A stretch of 64,000 nt of DNA from Agriterribacter humi (lineage in GTDB: Bacteria > Bacteroidota > Bacteroidia > Chitinophagales > Chitinophagaceae): positions 85,918 to 149,917 of the forward strand of contig NZ_VOHQ01000013.1 of NCBI RefSeq assembly GCF_009192765.1, in the 5' to 3' direction. The notes under the pieces were generated by a model. That model was not told where the DNA came from. It was given only the letters and a program-made list of their open reading frames with translations, and searched no databases. The position numbers and the translations under genes are program-made. This document shows positions 62,224-64,000 of the stretch, one piece after another; position 1 is the first letter of the stretch, and each line of letters starts with the position of its first letter.

Positions 62224-63549
62224 ATGGCAACAATAAAAGAAAGGTTTAAAGGGAAAGCTGATGAGTTATCCGCAGAGATCAAAGACATTCTTAAGGAACA
62301 TGGCAATAAAAAAATAGGAGAGGTGATGCTTTCCCAGATTTACCAGGGCATGAGGGGCGTAACAGGACTGGTAAGCGAAACTTCTTTACTTGATGCCCGG
62401 GAGGGCATTCGCTTCAGAGGGTTTTCAATTCCGGAATTGCAGAAAAAACTACCCAAAGCCACTAATGGAAACGAGCCCTTGCCGGAAGGATTGTTTTACC
62501 TGATGCTGATAGGCGAGCTGCCAACCGAGAACGATGTTAATGATATTACCAATGCCTGGCAGCGCCGCTCACATGTGCCCAATCATGTTTTTGATGCAAT
62601 AGAAGCGCTGCCTAAATCTTCTCATCCAATGACGCAGTTTGTGGTGGCGATTATGGCATTGCAAACCGAAAGCATCTTTGTTCGTAAATATACTGAGGGA
62701 CTCAGCAAAAAAGATTACTGGGATGCGGTGTATGATGATTCGATGAACCTTATAGCCCGGTTGCCCAGGGTAGCTGCATATATTTATCGCCGTAAGTATA
62801 AAGATGAAAAGCATATACAACCCGATGGGCTGTTGGACTGGTCCGGAAATTTTGCCCATATGCTGGGCTTTGAAGATGATAGTTTTAAAGAACTGATGCG
62901 CTTGTATATGACCATTCATGCTGATCATGAGGGAGGTAATGTATCAGCACATACAACACATTTGGTAGGTTCTGCGCTAAGCGATCCCTACCTGAGCCTG
63001 GCGGCAGGCATGAACGGCCTGGCTGGCCCTTTGCATGGGTTGGCAAACCAGGAAGTGATTAAATGGATATATGAAATGCGGGAAGAACTGGGTGTTGAAT
63101 TGCCTACCAAAGCACAGATAGAAAAATATGTGAAAAAAACGCTCAAAGAAGGGAAAGTGGTACCTGGTTACGGCCACGCTGTATTGCGTAAAACAGATCC
63201 CCGGTTTTCGGCCCAGATGGAATTTGGTAAAAAACATATGCCAAACGATCCTTTGGTAAATACGGTATGGCGGGTATATGAAGTGGTACCCGGTATATTA
63301 AAGTCGTTGGGCAAAGTAAAAAACCCGTGGCCGAATGTTGATGCGCACAGCGGAGCCCTGCTGGTGCATTATGGACTGGTTGAATATGAATTTTATACTG
63401 TATTGTTTGGTGTAAGCCGTTCCTTAGGTGTGCTGGCCAATTTATGCTGGGACAGGGCTTTGGGCCTCCCGATAGAACGTCCCAAATCTGTTACTACGGC
63501 ATTAGTAAAAGATTGGATTGAAGGAAAAGAAGAAATTTTGGGGGATTAA
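62224..63549 (+). CDS. gltA: Citrate synthase, mitochondrial-like type
   Basis: 441 residues, long for a bacterial enzyme and with the eukaryotic-type N-terminus (LSQIYQGMRGVTGLVSETSLLD). The active-site motifs are HADHEGGNVSAHTTHLVGSA (His), GLAGPLHGLANQEV (His) and the later Asp in KTDPRFSAQ. It joins acetyl-CoA and oxaloacetate to start the TCA cycle. It is monocistronic, with a terminator 32 bp after the stop. Confidence 0.95.
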   Translation: MATIKERFKGKADELSAEIKDILKEHGNKKIGEVMLSQIYQGMRGVTGLVSETSLLDAREGIRFRGFSIPELQKKLPKATNGNEPLPEGLFYLMLIGELPTENDVNDITNAWQRRSHVPNHVFDAIEALPKSSHPMTQFVVAIMALQTESIFVRKYTEGLSKKDYWDAVYDDSMNLIARLPRVAAYIYRRKYKDEKHIQPDGLLDWSGNFAHMLGFEDDSFKELMRLYMTIHADHEGGNVSAHTTHLVGSALSDPYLSLAAGMNGLAGPLHGLANQEVIKWIYEMREELGVELPTKAQIEKYVKKTLKEGKVVPGYGHAVLRKTDPRFSAQMEFGKKHMPNDPLVNTVWRVYEVVPGILKSLGKVKNPWPNVDAHSGALLVHYGLVEYEFYTVLFGVSRSLGVLANLCWDRALGLPIERPKSVTTALVKDWIEGKEEILGD

Positions 63550-63581
63550 AGAAGAAAATGTTTTCTGGTTATTTAAGTACC

Positions 63582-63611
63582 AACCAGGCAGTTCTCTGTC
63601 TGGTTTTTTAT
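63582..63611 (+). terminator. Rho-independent terminator after citrate synthase
   Basis: Stem AACCAGGCAG / CTGTCTGGTT (one G.U pair), loop TTCT, followed by TTTTTTATTTT. Confidence 0.8.
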
Positions 63612-63642
63612 TTTGATGGAAAGACTTAGCGTTCTATATTTG
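63612..63642 (+). promoter_or_regulatory. Full Bacteroidota promoter before the tRNA-like array
   Basis: -33 TTTG at 63612-63615, a 19-bp spacer, then -7 TATATTTG at 63635-63642. This is the best promoter match I found in the window. Transcription would begin about 10-15 bp before the first tRNA-like unit. Confidence 0.65.
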
Positions 63643-63661
63643 CAATCCCTTAAAAAAACAT

Positions 63662-64000
63662 GGGGGTTTAGCTCAGCTGGCTAGAGCGTCCCGATGGAAA
63701 TCGGGAAGGTCACTGGTTGTAGCAATCCGTTTAAAAGTTCTTATAAAAAAACATGGGGGTTTAGCTCAGCTGGCTAGAGCGTCCCGATGGAAATCGGGAA
63801 GGTCACTGGTTGTAGCAATCCGTCTAAAAGTTCTTATAAAAAAACATGGGGGTTTAGCTCAGCTGGCTAGAGTGTCCCGATGGAAATCGGGAAGGTCACT
63901 GGTTGTAGCAATCCGTTTAAAAGTTCTTATAAAAAAACATGGGGGTTTAGCTCAGCTGGCTAGAGCGTCCCGATGGAAATCGGGAAGGTCACTGGTTGTA
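63662..64000 (+). repeat. Tandem 93-bp units with incomplete tRNA-like sequence (at least four copies, continuing past the window)
   Basis: Units begin at 63662, 63755, 63848 and 63941, exactly 93 bp apart, with only single-base differences (T for C near 63873, C for T near 63824). Each starts GGGGGTTTAGCTCAGCTGGC, a good acceptor strand and D-arm. An anticodon-like stem TCCCG/CGGGA has an 8-nt loop containing TGGAAA. The T-arm is disrupted after ACTGGTTGTAGC, and no CCCCC strand closes the acceptor stem. They are therefore 5' tRNA-like parts or pseudogenes. A complete tRNA may lie beyond the window. Confidence 0.7.

Noticed and set aside
63662..64000. Functional tRNA genes
   Set aside because: The acceptor stem cannot close and the T-arm is missing in every unit, so they were called repeats rather than tRNAs.

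Overview
The window looks like a chromosomal segment of a Bacteroidota bacterium, most likely of the Chitinophagaceae or a near relative. Supporting signs are the -7 boxes of the form TAnnTTTG, type III glutamine synthetase, a fused E1 alpha/beta 2-oxo-acid dehydrogenase, a mitochondrial-like citrate synthase, 7TMR-DISM histidine kinases and an eCIS locus with DUF4157 proteins. No integrase, transposase, rRNA operon or CRISPR array was seen. The assignment rests on protein families recognised by eye, not on a search.

Region 1 (1-17.5 kb) is the 3' part of an extracellular contractile injection system (eCIS) locus. It holds a large cysteine-rich baseplate-type protein cut by the window edge, a tape-measure protein, a run of candidate cargo proteins, a vanadium-haloperoxidase-like protein, a small protein of unknown function, a ParA-type ATPase, a further DUF4157 protein and the Afp15-like AAA+ ATPase. 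Four of the cargo candidates and the late DUF4157 protein share a short N-terminal signature built from spaced Phe-Phe pairs. One candidate carries a zincin domain resembling anthrax lethal-factor-type toxins.

Region 2 (17.5-31.3 kb) is metabolic. It has a secreted GH95 fucosidase, an FMN alpha-hydroxy-acid dehydrogenase, an AhpD-like/PEP-mutase-like pair, a uracil-DNA-glycosylase-like protein, and a group of transketolase, UspA, flavin reductase, nucleoside deaminase, DUF488, cupin, GAPDH and stomatin genes that looks like a stress and central-carbon accessory cluster. The intergenic spaces carry palindromic, MITE-like elements.

Region 3 (31.7-40.4 kb) is the strongest candidate for an undescribed system. 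A tight four-gene operon encodes a patatin phospholipase, a deoxyribosyltransferase-like/TRAFs-binding TPR protein, a winged-helix/deoxyribosyltransferase-like protein and a macro-TIR fusion. It is followed on the same strand by a TIR-transmembrane-Ig-like protein, an outer-membrane beta-barrel and a second deoxyribosyltransferase-like/TRAFs-binding protein. The domain set (nucleotide-processing enzymes, an ADP-ribose-binding fold and a lipase) suggests NAD- or nucleotide-signalled conflict or immunity.

Region 4 (40.8-64 kb) is mostly housekeeping: two glycosyltransferases and a polytopic membrane protein, glutamine synthetase III, AccC/AccB, an arginine-type EF-P, the E1 fusion, a DCC-family protein, a methyltransferase, a GT2/RsmG/histidine kinase/response regulator operon, Tgt, an esterase, an LptF/G permease and citrate synthase. 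The window ends in a tandem array of at least four 93-bp units containing an incomplete tRNA-like sequence behind a good Bacteroidota promoter. Heptad-periodic (7-bp) repeats recur just after several stop codons.
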